A stretch of 64,000 nt of DNA from Mycobacterium sp. (lineage in GTDB: Bacteria > Actinomycetota > Actinomycetes > Mycobacteriales > Mycobacteriaceae): NCBI RefSeq assembly GCF_004298145.1, contig NZ_SCRH01000017.1, positions 87,894 through 151,893 of the forward strand, given 5' to 3'. The notes below the pieces were generated by a model, which saw nothing but the letters and a program-made list of their open reading frames with translations, searched no databases and was not told where the DNA came from. The translations under genes were made by a program, and so were the position numbers. Shown in pieces: positions 26,689 through 35,720 of the stretch (position 1 is the first letter of the stretch; each line of letters starts with the position of its first letter).

Positions 26689-27507
26689 ATGTCCTTTGTC
26701 ACCACTCGGCCCGATGCGCTGATGGCCGCGGCGAGCGTGCTCGAAGCGCTCGGCTCGTCGATGGACGCGCAGAACGCCGCCGCAGCAGCGCCGACCACGA
26801 GCATCGCTCCGGCGGCCGCCGACGAAGTCTCCGCGCTGCAGGCCGCACAGTTTTCCGCCTACGGCGTCTTATACCAGCAGGTCAGCAGGCAGGCGAGCGC
26901 GATCCACCAGACGATGGTGAAGAACCTGAATACCAGCGCCGGTTCCTATGGCGCGACGGAAACCGCGAACAGGATGACAACCAGCGCCGCAACGTTGCAG
27001 GCAATCACCCCCAACGCCGCACCGGGCGCGGCGGCCGCCGCGCCGCCCGCGGGAACCACCAGCCTCGGGACCGGGATCGGGTGGGGGCAGAGCGTCGGCG
27101 CCGCGGCGTCGGACTTCATCACCTTGGGCGAGGGGCAATTCGCTCCCGTCCCCGGCGCGGCCGGGATCCCCAATTTCACCGGGGGTCTCACCTCAGCGAC
27201 CGCGCCCGCGCCGGCGGCGCCCGCGGCCGTGGGTGCGGCGCCGGTGCTGGCGAGCATGGGTCGCGGGCCGTCGATCGGCGCGTTGTCGGTGCCACCCAGC
27301 TGGGCGGCGGGTGGTGTTCCGTCGGTGAACCCGGCCCCGGCGCAGCTGGTCGGCGCGGGCTTCACCAGCGCCGCACCCCACGGCGCGCCGGTGACCGCCG
27401 TGCCGGGCGGCCTGCCCTCGATGGCCACCGCCGGACGCGGCGGCTACGGCCTCGGTGTGCCGCGCTACGGCGTCAAGCCCACCGTGATGCCCAAGCCGGC
27501 CATCTAG
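26689..27507 (+). CDS. PE family protein with PPE-SVP-like C-terminal tail
   Basis: The 272-residue protein has a PE domain (about 1-95) opening MSFVTTRPDALMAAA, with the secretion motif Y-x-x-x-E in SYGATETAN. The rest is not the usual PGRS: an Ala/Pro linker leads to GALSVPPSW, the exact GxxSVPxxW motif of PPE-SVP proteins, and a tail GRGGYGLG...GVKPTVMP nearly identical to that of the next gene. A strong ribosome site (GAGAAGGAG) precedes the ATG at 26689. It should pair with the PPE protein 37 bp downstream and be exported, probably by ESX-5. Confidence 0.9.
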   Translation: MSFVTTRPDALMAAASVLEALGSSMDAQNAAAAAPTTSIAPAAADEVSALQAAQFSAYGVLYQQVSRQASAIHQTMVKNLNTSAGSYGATETANRMTTSAATLQAITPNAAPGAAAAAPPAGTTSLGTGIGWGQSVGAAASDFITLGEGQFAPVPGAAGIPNFTGGLTSATAPAPAAPAAVGAAPVLASMGRGPSIGALSVPPSWAAGGVPSVNPAPAQLVGAGFTSAAPHGAPVTAVPGGLPSMATAGRGGYGLGVPRYGVKPTVMPKPAI

Positions 27508-27544
27508 CACCCACCGGACATCAGCACAGAACAGGAGTGACGCA

Positions 27545-28702
27545 ATGACTTTCGACTTCGGAGCACTTCCCCCCGAGATTAACTCCCTCCGCATGTACAC
27601 CGGCGCGGGAGCCGGGCCGATGATGGCCGCCGCGGCGGCGTTCAGCGCCCTCGCCGACGAATTGGCCACGACGGCCTCCGCCAGCCAGTCGGCGATCTCG
27701 AACCTGACCGGCGAGGAGTGGATCGGCCCCTCCTCGGTCGCGATGGCCACCGCCGTCGAGCCATACCTGGCGTGGATGCACACCACCGCCGCCCAGCTGC
27801 AGCAGGCGGCCTCCCAGGCCATGGCCTCGGCGGCGGCCTATGAGGCGGCCTTCGCGATGACGGTGCCGCCCCCGCTGATCGCGGCCAACAGGGCCCAGCT
27901 CGCGGCCCTGACCGCGACGAACGTCCTGGGGCAGAACACCGCGGCGATCGCGGCCACCGAGGCGCAGTACGGCGAAATGTGGGCCCAGGATGCCGCCGCC
28001 ATGTATGGGTACGCGGCGGCGTCCGCGACCGCGGGCAGGCTGAGCCCGTTGACCTCGCCGGCGCCGACCAACCAGCCGGGTGGGCTGGGCGCGCAGTCCA
28101 TGGCCGTCTCCCGGGCGATGGCCACGAGCACCCAGACGAGCGCCCTCCAGCAGGTCGTGTCCAGCGCCCCTACCGCGACGTCGCTTTTGGCGGCCCCGCT
28201 GGATCCGCCGGCGGGGCTGAGCGGGCTGGACAGTTTCCTCGGCAACCCGGTGGTGAACAACATCGGCAACGCCGGTTTCGACGTGGTGTCCTGGAACGTG
28301 TTCAACACCATCGTGTCCAACATCCTCTACAACCACACCCTCGATGCGGCGGCTGCTTCCGGCTTGGCCAGCGATGTGGGAGGCGCGGTCGGCGGCGGTA
28401 CCTTGCTGGGCGCCACGGCCCCGGTGAGCACGGCGGCCGTCGGGGCCGCGCCGGTGCTGGCGAGCATGGGCTCGGCCGCTCCGGTCGGCGGCCTGTCGAC
28501 GCCGGTCGCCTGGTCCGCGGCCACACCCACGGCCCCCGCCGCGACGCCCGCGGGCTCGGGGTGGGTCGCACCCACCGAAGAGGCGCACACGACGTGGGCG
28601 ACCGGTATGCCGGCGGTCGCCTCGGCCGGGCGCGGCGGCTATGGCATGGGGCCGCGTTACGGCGTCAAGCCCACGGTGATGCCCACGCGGTTGCTCGTGT
28701 AG
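27545..28702 (+). CDS. PPE family protein, SVP-like (ESX-5 type)
   Basis: The 385-residue protein has the PPE domain (1-175) from MTFDFGALPPEINSLRMY, with the conserved WIGPSS and LTATNVLGQNT segments. The SVP motif is degenerate (GGLSTPVAW for GxxSVPxxW). The C-terminus GRGGYGMGPRYGVKPTVMP is shared with the preceding PE protein. It resembles the PPE25-27 group by memory. It follows the PE gene by 37 bp with ribosome site AGGAGTGAC and is its presumed secretion partner. A tandem-repeat array begins 3 bp after its stop. Confidence 0.9.
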   Translation: MTFDFGALPPEINSLRMYTGAGAGPMMAAAAAFSALADELATTASASQSAISNLTGEEWIGPSSVAMATAVEPYLAWMHTTAAQLQQAASQAMASAAAYEAAFAMTVPPPLIAANRAQLAALTATNVLGQNTAAIAATEAQYGEMWAQDAAAMYGYAAASATAGRLSPLTSPAPTNQPGGLGAQSMAVSRAMATSTQTSALQQVVSSAPTATSLLAAPLDPPAGLSGLDSFLGNPVVNNIGNAGFDVVSWNVFNTIVSNILYNHTLDAAAASGLASDVGGAVGGGTLLGATAPVSTAAVGAAPVLASMGSAAPVGGLSTPVAWSAATPTAPAATPAGSGWVAPTEEAHTTWATGMPAVASAGRGGYGMGPRYGVKPTVMPTRLLV

Positions 28703-28704
28703 TC

Positions 28705-28960
28705 GCTGCGCCCGGCTCCGCCGCGCTGGCGGTCGCACTGATGTTGTGTGGTGGCGACCCGCTGCGCCCGGCTCCGCCGCGCTGGCGGTCGCACTGATGT
28801 TGTGTGGTGGCGACCCGCTGCGCCCGGCTCCGCCGCGCTGGCGGTCGCACTGATGTTGTGTGGTGGTGACCCGCTGCGCCCGGCTCCGCCGCCCTGGCGG
28901 TCGCACTGATGTTGTGTGGTGGCGACCCGCTGCGCCCGGCTCCGCCGCCCTGGCGGTCGC
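28705..28960 (+). repeat. 56-bp tandem repeat, 4.6 copies (MIRU/VNTR-like)
   Basis: Units start at 28705, 28761, 28817, 28873 and 28929, exactly 56 bp apart; the fifth is cut after 32 bp. Each begins GCTGCGCCCGGCTCCG. Copies 4 and 5 share a CCGCCC variant and copy 4 starts after a GGTGGTGAC variant. The array fills the PPE-dapE gap and ends 15 bp before the dapE start. It belongs to the family also found at 51855 and 63872. Confidence 0.95.
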
Positions 28961-28975
28961 CACTACCCTGAGAGC

Positions 28976-30040
28976 GTGCTGGACTTACGCGGGGATCCGA
29001 TCGCGCTGACCGCGGCGCTGGTCGACATCCCCAGCGAATCGAGAAACGAAGCGCGCCTGGCCGACGAGGTCGAGACCGCGCTGCGCGCTCAGACCTCCGG
29101 CTTCGAGATCATCCGCAACGGCAACGCCGTGCTGGCGCGCACGCGACACCAGCGGCCGTCGCGAGTCTTGCTGGCCGGGCACCTGGACACCGTCCCGGTG
29201 GCCGGCAACCTGCCCAGCCGCCACGAGGACGGCGAGCTGCACGGCTGCGGCGCCGCGGACATGAAATCCGGCGACGCGGTCTTTCTTCATCTCGCCGCCA
29301 CCGTCGCCGAACCCGTGCACGATCTGACCCTGGTGATGTACGACTGCGAGGAAATCGACGCAGCGGCAAACGGATTGGGCCGCATCGAACGCGAGCTCCC
29401 GGACTGGTTGTCCGCCGATGTGGCCATTCTGGGGGAGCCCACCGGCGGCTACATCGAAGCCGGTTGCCAGGGCACCTTGCGCGTGGTCGTCAGCGCCACC
29501 GGGACCCGTGCGCATTCGGCGCGGCCCTGGTTGGGAGACAACGCCATTCACAAACTCGGTGCGGTGCTGGTGCGGCTGGCCGCGTACGAAGCGCGCAGCG
29601 TCGACATCGACGGCTGCACCTACCGAGAGGGCTTGTCGGCGGTGCGCATCGACGGCGGTGTGGCGGGCAACGTCATTCCCGATGCGGCCGCGGTGACGGT
29701 CAACTTCCGCTTCGCCCCGGACCGGTCGGTGCCCGACGCGCTGCAACACGTGCACGACGTGCTCGCCGGGCTGGACGTGCAGATCGAACGGACCGACGCC
29801 GCGGCGGGCGCGATGCCCGGGCTGTCCCAACCCGCCGCCAAGGCCCTGGTCGACGCCGCGGGCGGTAACGTCCGCGCCAAGTACGGCTGGACCGACGTCG
29901 CGCGTTTCGCCGCACTGGGCATACCGGCGGTCAACTTCGGGCCCGGTGATCCCAACCTGGCGCACCGGCGCGACGAACGCGTGGCGGTCGCCAACATCAC
30001 CGCCGCGGTGGACATGCTGCGCGGCTACCTGAACGGCTAA
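28976..30040 (+). CDS. dapE: Succinyl-diaminopimelate desuccinylase
   Basis: The 354-residue M20 metallopeptidase removes succinate from N-succinyl-LL-diaminopimelate to give LL-DAP for lysine and peptidoglycan. The di-zinc motifs are visible in order: GHLDTVP, the bridging Asp in [18 protein letters not shown], and GEPTGG. The GTG at 28976 gives the same 354 residues as Rv1202. Upstream is the repeat array, so its promoter must lie inside or before the repeats. The 3' end overlaps the convergent ATPase gene by 4 bp. Confidence 0.93.
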   Translation: MLDLRGDPIALTAALVDIPSESRNEARLADEVETALRAQTSGFEIIRNGNAVLARTRHQRPSRVLLAGHLDTVPVAGNLPSRHEDGELHGCGAADMKSGDAVFLHLAATVAEPVHDLTLVMYDCEEIDAAANGLGRIERELPDWLSADVAILGEPTGGYIEAGCQGTLRVVVSATGTRAHSARPWLGDNAIHKLGAVLVRLAAYEARSVDIDGCTYREGLSAVRIDGGVAGNVIPDAAAVTVNFRFAPDRSVPDALQHVHDVLAGLDVQIERTDAAAGAMPGLSQPAAKALVDAAGGNVRAKYGWTDVARFAALGIPAVNFGPGDPNLAHRRDERVAVANITAAVDMLRGYLNG

Positions 30041-32163
30041 GCCTTATCGCTGCCGCATCGCCGCGCCTGCGCGGCGGCGTCGCCGGCGGCGGCGTGCATA
30101 CCGATCGACGTCAGCTCGTCCGACACCGCCCGCAGCGCCGCGGCATCGGCGGCGGTAAGCGCGCGGGCATGGGCCAACGCGATTCTGCCCACGACACAGT
30201 CGATCTCGCCGCACAGCCGGGCCAACGGATCGGCGGCCCGGCTGTCACCGAGCCGCACCGCCTCGTGCCAGACGCGCACTGCGACGGCCCGCTGCCCGCC
30301 CCGTTCGGCCGCGCGGGCGGCATCGCGCGCGGCGGCCACCGCACCGTGCGAGTCGCGCATCAAGGCCAGCCGCCATGCCCGCGCCACCCCGAGTTCGGGT
30401 GCGAACAACGCGGACTTGGTTCCGTGCCGGGATTCGGCTCTGCTCAACGCTTTCGCCGTCGCGGCGGTGTCGCCCAGTTGGGCCAGCGCCGTGGCCAACA
30501 AGGTCAGCGACAGCGGGCCCCACGAATAGCCGGTGCGTTGCAGAATAGCTGCAGCCGGGGCTAGTAACGTTGCTGCAGAAGAGAATTCACCGTCGGTGAT
30601 CAACACATGCGCCAGCAGCACCTCGCCGATCGCGCGGCCCGGCTGCTGCAATTCGGCGAAGTCGGTGAACTGCCGGGCGAGTTGGCGGGCCTCGTCGAGC
30701 CGGCCCGCCAACATCAGCGTGGTCGTTTGGCCGAGCCCAATGGTGAACCGAAGCAACCCGGGATGTTCGGCGCCCAGGGCGCGCTGCGCCAGCGGCTCGA
30801 CGTCATCGAATCGGCCCTGCCGCGCCGCGCACAACGCGGCCGCGCTCCCGGCCCAGGCCACCGCCTGGTCATCGGCCGACGGTGAGGCGAGCACGTCGCC
30901 GGCGACCTTGACCGCGTGCGCGACGTTGCCCGCGTTCATCGCGAAGGTCGCGCTCAACGCGTCGAGGGTGTTCCGCGGGCCGGTATCCGCGACGCGGTTG
31001 CGGACGGTCCGCAGGAACGCGGTGGCGCGCTCCGGCTCGCTTCGCATCCAGAACTGGTTCGCCGCCCGCAGCAAGGCCCAGTCCATGAGGGCGGCTTCGG
31101 TCAACCCGGTGGAGTCGACGTCGGCCAACACCGAATCGGCCTCGCGGCCACGACCCTGCCACGCCAGCGCGTGTGCCAGCGCGAGCCGGGCCGCCAGGCC
31201 GGCGGAGCGCTCGAGCGCCGAGCGGGCCAGCCGCTCGCCCAGTGGCAGGTCGCCCAGTCGCAACGCCTGCTGCGCGGCGGCGACGACGTCGGCGGGCCGT
31301 GGGGGCGCGCCGCTGTCCAGCGCCAACGACACCAGCCGCAGCCGGTCGCTGAGGTGGTCGGACGGATGCCGTGACAGCAGCTCGACCAGCTCGGTGCGTC
31401 GCTGGCGCGCGTCGTCGGGGTCGAGCGCGGCCCGCGCCCGATCGGCGAACAGCGGGTGCGCCGTATACACGACCGGGTCGTCGGAAGTCCCGCCCCGCAC
31501 CCGGGTCTCGGCCGCGCCCCACTTGACCGTCTCCGCCACCGCGCCGTCGCCGGCGAGGACGGTCAGATCGGCGAGCGACAGCGGCTCGCAGATGGCGAGG
31601 TAGTCCAGCACCGCCCGTGCCGCCGCGGGCAGCTCGGTGAGGAAGGCGTCGACCTCACTGGGCGGCGTCGTCCCGCCGGGCGCCTCGATATCGATCCGGG
31701 CGAGCAGCCCGTCGCCCCACAGCGCGGCGATCGCGTCGGGGGCGGAATCGGCGCGGGCGGTGACGATCAGGCGCGCCCCGCCGGCCCGCGCCAGCTGGTA
31801 GACCAGCGTGGCCGATAGCACGTCCAGGTGTTGGGCGTCGTCGATGACGAGCAGCAGGTCATCACCGCCCAGGGAGGCGCGGGCGGCCCGCAGCAGCGCG
31901 GCGGGCTTGCCGATGTCGGCGATCTGCACCAGATGGCTGAAGGCCCCGAACGGGACCGCGCGTTCGGTCGGGGTGCCGGTGACCCAACGGATCAGCGTGC
32001 CGGGATGCTGATCGGCGAAGTGCTCGGCCGCGACGCGGGCCAAGGTGGATTTGCCGACACCGTCGGGTCCCAACACCACCGCGCCCCGGCCCCCGTCGCC
32101 CAAGGCCCCGTCCAGCCGCTCTGAGGCCGTCGCATGTTGGGGGACGTTCCATCGAATCGGCAC
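30037..32163 (-). CDS. Large AAA-type ATPase with TPR-like repeats, no HTH
   Basis: The 708-residue protein opens with a P-loop GPDGVGKST near residues 32-40 and Walker [10 protein letters not shown] near 102-110, followed by an Ala/Leu-rich alpha-helical array to the end that looks TPR-like. This is the layout of MalT/LAL regulators, but no LuxR helix-turn-helix is seen at the C-terminus. It sits where Rv1203c-Rv1204c lie in M. tuberculosis and may be related to Rv1204c. It could be a signalling ATPase without its own DNA-binding domain. Function unknown. Confidence 0.8.
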   Translation of the reverse strand: MPIRWNVPQHATASERLDGALGDGGRGAVVLGPDGVGKSTLARVAAEHFADQHPGTLIRWVTGTPTERAVPFGAFSHLVQIADIGKPAALLRAARASLGGDDLLLVIDDAQHLDVLSATLVYQLARAGGARLIVTARADSAPDAIAALWGDGLLARIDIEAPGGTTPPSEVDAFLTELPAAARAVLDYLAICEPLSLADLTVLAGDGAVAETVKWGAAETRVRGGTSDDPVVYTAHPLFADRARAALDPDDARQRRTELVELLSRHPSDHLSDRLRLVSLALDSGAPPRPADVVAAAQQALRLGDLPLGERLARSALERSAGLAARLALAHALAWQGRGREADSVLADVDSTGLTEAALMDWALLRAANQFWMRSEPERATAFLRTVRNRVADTGPRNTLDALSATFAMNAGNVAHAVKVAGDVLASPSADDQAVAWAGSAAALCAARQGRFDDVEPLAQRALGAEHPGLLRFTIGLGQTTTLMLAGRLDEARQLARQFTDFAELQQPGRAIGEVLLAHVLITDGEFSSAATLLAPAAAILQRTGYSWGPLSLTLLATALAQLGDTAATAKALSRAESRHGTKSALFAPELGVARAWRLALMRDSHGAVAAARDAARAAERGGQRAVAVRVWHEAVRLGDSRAADPLARLCGEIDCVVGRIALAHARALTAADAAALRAVSDELTSIGMHAAAGDAAAQARRCGSDKA

Positions 32164-32250
32164 TGCCGGATTTTATGGCGCACGAGCCCGCCGGCAAGGC
32201 GAAAGCCCCAGATATGAGGGGCTGTCGCGGTTGGTCTACCTTTGGCGGAT

Positions 32251-32814
32251 ATGCCCGGGGAACGCGATTCAGCAGGCGAGTGGGCGGTGTGTGTGTACTG
32301 CGCGTCCGGCCCGCAGCATCCCGAATTACTCGGCGTCGCTGCGGAACTCGGCGAGGCGATCGCCGAGCGCGGCTGGACTCTGGTGTGGGGCGGCGGTCGT
32401 GTTTCGGCGATGGGCGCGGTGGCGAGCGCGGCGCGGGTCCGCGGCGGCCGCACCGTCGGCGTCATCCCCGAGGTATTGATGCGCCGCGAGATCGCCGACG
32501 CCGATGCCGACGAGCTGATCGTCAGCGACACCCTGCATGAGCGCAAGCAGATCATGGAGGACCGCGCCGACGCGTTCATTGCGCTGCCGGGCGGCATCGG
32601 CACCCTCGACGAGTTGCTCGACACATGGACGGCGGCCTACCTCGGTCTACACGACAAACCCATCGTGCTGCTGGATCCGTTGGGTCACTACGAAGGGCTG
32701 TGGCTTTGGTTGTGCGGATTGCTGGACAGCGGTTACGTCTCCCAGGCGGCGATCGACCGATTGGTGCTGGTCGACAAGGTGAGTGCCGCGGTGGACGCGT
32801 GCGCGCCCGGCTGA
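32251..32814 (+). CDS. LOG family protein (Rv1205-like)
   Basis: The 187-residue Rossmann-like protein contains the LOG signature PGGIGTLDE with the matching upstream ERKQIMEDRADAFIAL. LOG proteins hydrolyse cytokinin nucleoside monophosphates to the free base and ribose 5-phosphate; Rv1205 has been linked to cytokinin production and proteasome-dependent turnover. The ATG at 32251 gives the same 187 residues as Rv1205; a TTG three codons earlier is possible. It is divergent from the ATPase gene across 87 bp. Confidence 0.9.
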   Translation: MPGERDSAGEWAVCVYCASGPQHPELLGVAAELGEAIAERGWTLVWGGGRVSAMGAVASAARVRGGRTVGVIPEVLMRREIADADADELIVSDTLHERKQIMEDRADAFIALPGGIGTLDELLDTWTAAYLGLHDKPIVLLDPLGHYEGLWLWLCGLLDSGYVSQAAIDRLVLVDKVSAAVDACAPG

Positions 32815-32889
32815 GCCCGCCGACGGTTCGGTCGCCCCTACTAGGCTGTCCGCCGAGCTTTACTTTTGGAAACGAATCGAGGGGATCAC

Positions 32890-34668
32890 GTGTCCGATCG
32901 TGACGGGGGAGCACGCACGGCGGTCAAACTGACCGACATCGCATCTCGGGTGCCGGCCGTGCTGGCCGACCTGCCGGTGATCGCGCGCGGACTGCTGACC
33001 GGGCTGCTGGTCCAGCCGGGCTCCAAGAAATCGATCGGCACGGTGTTCCAGGAGCGGGCCGCCCGCTACGGCGACCGGATCTTCGTGCGGTTCGGCGACC
33101 AGCAACTGACCTACCGCGACGCCAACGCGGCCGCCAACCGATACGCCGCGGTGCTGGCCGCGCGCGGGGTGGGCCACGGCGACGTCGTCGCGATCATGCT
33201 GCGCAACTCGCCCAACGCCGTGCTCGCCATGCTGGCCGTGGTCAAGTGCGGCGCGGTCGCCGGCATGCTCAATTACCACCAGCGCGGCGAGGTGCTCGCG
33301 CACAGCCTCGGCCTGCTGGAAGCCAAGGTGCTCATCGCCGAGACCGATCTGGTCAGCGCCGTGGCCGAGTGCGGCGGCTCGGGCGGCACCCAGACGCTCA
33401 CCGTCGAAGACCTGGAGCGGTTCGCCCTCAGCGCTCCGGCCACCAACCCGGCGTCGGCGTCGGCCGTGCACGCCCGAGACACCGCGTTCTACATCTTCAC
33501 CTCGGGCACAACCGGTTTCCCCAAGGCCAGTGTCATGACGCACTTGCGGTGGCTGAAGGCTCTCGCGGCGTTCGGCGGCATCGGGTTGCGACTCAAGAGT
33601 TCGGACACCCTTTACTGCTGCCTGCCGCTGTATCACAACAACGCGCTGACCGTGGCGCTGTCGTCGGTGATCAACTCCGGGGCGACGCTGGCGCTGGGCA
33701 AGGCGTTTTCGGCGTCGAAGTTCTGGGACGACGTGATCGCCAATGACGCCACCGCGTTCGTCTACATCGGCGAGATCTGCCGCTACCTGCTCAACCAACC
33801 GCCCAAGCCGACCGACCGGGCGCATCGGGTGCGCGTGATCGGCGGTAACGGGCTGCGCCCGGAGATCTGGGACGAGTTCACGAAACGATTCGGCATCCCG
33901 CGCGTCTGCGAGTTCTACGCCTCCAGCGAGGGCAACACCGCCTTCATCAACATCTTCAACGTGCCCAGGACCACGGGCATCTTTCCGATGCCGGTCGCCT
34001 ACGTGGAATACGACCCCGACACCGGGCAGCCGCTGCGTGACGACAGTGGGCGGGTGCGCCGGGTGCCTGCAGGCCAGCCCGGGCTGCTGCTCAGCCCGGT
34101 CAACCGGCTGCAGCCCTTCGACGGGTACACCGACCAGGAGTCGACCGAGAAGAAGCTGGTGCGCAACGCTTTTCGTGAGGGAGACTGCTGGTTCAACTCG
34201 GGCGACGTGATGAGCCCGCAGGGTCTGGGTCATGCGGCGTTCGTCGACCGGCTCGGCGACACCTTCCGCTGGAAGGGCGAAAACGTGGCCACCACGCAGG
34301 TCGAGGCGGCACTGGCGTCCGACGAGTCCGTCGAGGACTGCACGGTCTTCGGGGTCGAGGTGCCGCGCACCGGTGGTCGGGCCGGGATGGCCGCGGTCAA
34401 ACTGCGCGACGGCGCCGAGTTCGACGGGCAGTCCGTCGCCCGCGCCGTGTACGAGCAGCTGCCCGGCTACGCGCTGCCGCTGTTCGTGCGGGTGGTGGAG
34501 TCGATCGAGCAGACCACGACCTTCAAGAGCCGCAAGGTGGAGTTGCGCGAGCAGGCCTACGGCCCCGACGTGCAGGACCCGCTATACGTGCTGGCCGGGC
34601 GCGGCGACGGCTACGTGCCGTTCTACGACGGGTACCCCGACGAGGTGGCCGAGGGGAAACGCCCGTAG
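32890..34668 (+). CDS. fadD6: Very-long-chain acyl-CoA synthetase FadD6
   Basis: The 592-residue ligase has the P-loop YIFTSGTTGFPKASVM near 200-215, EFYASSEGNTAF, and the FATP/VLACS motif GDTFRWKGENVATTQVE. It belongs to the fatty-acid transport protein type, which couples uptake to CoA activation. It matches Rv1206 (597 residues) by memory. The GTG at 32890 (VSDRDGGART) corresponds to the known start. It is followed by strong hairpins before folP2. Confidence 0.92.
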   Translation: MSDRDGGARTAVKLTDIASRVPAVLADLPVIARGLLTGLLVQPGSKKSIGTVFQERAARYGDRIFVRFGDQQLTYRDANAAANRYAAVLAARGVGHGDVVAIMLRNSPNAVLAMLAVVKCGAVAGMLNYHQRGEVLAHSLGLLEAKVLIAETDLVSAVAECGGSGGTQTLTVEDLERFALSAPATNPASASAVHARDTAFYIFTSGTTGFPKASVMTHLRWLKALAAFGGIGLRLKSSDTLYCCLPLYHNNALTVALSSVINSGATLALGKAFSASKFWDDVIANDATAFVYIGEICRYLLNQPPKPTDRAHRVRVIGGNGLRPEIWDEFTKRFGIPRVCEFYASSEGNTAFINIFNVPRTTGIFPMPVAYVEYDPDTGQPLRDDSGRVRRVPAGQPGLLLSPVNRLQPFDGYTDQESTEKKLVRNAFREGDCWFNSGDVMSPQGLGHAAFVDRLGDTFRWKGENVATTQVEAALASDESVEDCTVFGVEVPRTGGRAGMAAVKLRDGAEFDGQSVARAVYEQLPGYALPLFVRVVESIEQTTTFKSRKVELREQAYGPDVQDPLYVLAGRGDGYVPFYDGYPDEVAEGKRP

Positions 34669-34687
34669 GGCCGACTGTGCCGACTGC

Positions 34688-34717
34688 GCCGACTGTGCGC
34701 CCTGCCGCACAGTCGGC
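34688..34717. terminator. 12-bp hairpin after fadD6
   Basis: GCCGACTGTGCG pairs exactly with CGCACAGTCGGC across a 6-nt loop, 19 nt after the fadD6 stop. The 5' arm is the last of three tandem 9-bp copies (34670, 34679, 34688), so alternative pairings with the same 3' arm are possible. No U tract follows, which is usual for mycobacterial terminators. Confidence 0.65.
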
Positions 34718-34721
34718 GTCC

Positions 34722-34743
34722 AGTGTGCGGTTAGCCGCACACT
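34722..34743. terminator. Second hairpin after fadD6
   Basis: AGTGTGCGG and CCGCACACT form a 9-bp stem with a TTAG loop directly after the first hairpin. Together they likely end fadD6 transcription before folP2. Confidence 0.5.
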
Positions 34744-34790
34744 CGCATCCCCGAGCCGCGCCCGACCCGGTGACCGGGCACCATATACGT

Positions 34791-35720
34791 GTGCAATCGA
34801 CACCGTCGGCGTCAGCCGGCCAATCGACACCGTCGGCGCCAGCCGGCCAATCGATGCTGTGCGGCCGCCCGGTCGCAGGCGATCGCGCGCTGATCATGGC
34901 GATCATCAACCGCACCCCGGATTCGTTTTATGACAAGGGGGCGACCTTCAGCGACGAGGCCGCCAGGGCGGCCGTGCACCGGGCCGTGGCCGACGGCGCC
35001 GATGTCATCGACGTCGGCGGCGTCAAGGCCGGCCCGGGCCAAGAGGTCGACGCCGACGCCGAGATCGCCCGACTGGTGCCGTTCATCGAATGGCTGCGCG
35101 GCGCCTACCCTAACCAGGTGATCAGCGCCGATACGTGGCGCGCCGAGGTCGCCAAGGTGGCCTGCGCGGCGGGTGCGGACCTGATCAACGACACCTGGGC
35201 CGGCATCGACCCCGTCCTGCCGGAGGTGGCCGCGGAGTTCGGGGCGGGCCTGGTGTGTTCGCACACCGGCAACGCTCGGCCGCGCACACGCCCGTTCCGC
35301 GTGACCTATGGAACCAGCCCGCGCGGCGTGGTCGACGACGTCATCGCCCAGGTCACCACCGCCGCCGAGCGGGCGGTCGCGTGCGGTGTGGCCCGCAAAC
35401 GGGTGCTGATCGACCCGACCCACGATTTCGGCAAGAACACCTTCCACGGGCTGCTGCTGTTGCGCCACGTCGGCGATCTCGTTAACACCGGGTGGCCGGT
35501 ACTCATGGCTTTGAGTAACAAGGACTTCGTCGGGGAGACTCTGGGTGTGGAATTGACCGAGCGGCTCGAGGGAACGTTGGCGGCCACCGCGCTGGCGGCG
35601 GCCGCCGGTGCGCGGATGTTTCGCGTGCACCAGGTCGCGGAGACCCGCCGGGTGCTGGAAATGGTGGCCTCGATCCAGGGGACACGCCCGCCGGCCCGCA
35701 CGGTGAGGGGGCTCGCATGA
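34791..35720 (+). CDS. folP2: Dihydropteroate synthase homologue FolP2
   Basis: The 309-residue TIM-barrel protein has the pterin-binding motifs IMAIINRTPDSFYDKG and DVIDVGGVKAGPG. The second mycobacterial DHPS (FolP2) was reported to lack normal sulfonamide-sensitive DHPS activity, so its true reaction is uncertain. The first 20 residues are a tandem repeat (STPSASAGQ, STPSAPAGQ); the M. tuberculosis protein starts with a longer version. The GTG at 34791 is chosen because it begins that repeat. The stop overlaps gpgS (ATGA), so the two are co-translated. Confidence 0.9.
   Translation: MQSTPSASAGQSTPSAPAGQSMLCGRPVAGDRALIMAIINRTPDSFYDKGATFSDEAARAAVHRAVADGADVIDVGGVKAGPGQEVDADAEIARLVPFIEWLRGAYPNQVISADTWRAEVAKVACAAGADLINDTWAGIDPVLPEVAAEFGAGLVCSHTGNARPRTRPFRVTYGTSPRGVVDDVIAQVTTAAERAVACGVARKRVLIDPTHDFGKNTFHGLLLLRHVGDLVNTGWPVLMALSNKDFVGETLGVELTERLEGTLAATALAAAAGARMFRVHQVAETRRVLEMVASIQGTRPPARTVRGLA

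Noticed and set aside
28705..28960. CRISPR array
   Set aside because: Units are contiguous near-identical 56-mers without unique spacers, and no cas genes are present.
27521..28963. 480-codon minus-strand frame with repeated peptide
   Set aside because: The repeated peptide comes from the 56-bp array and the rest is antisense to the PPE gene.
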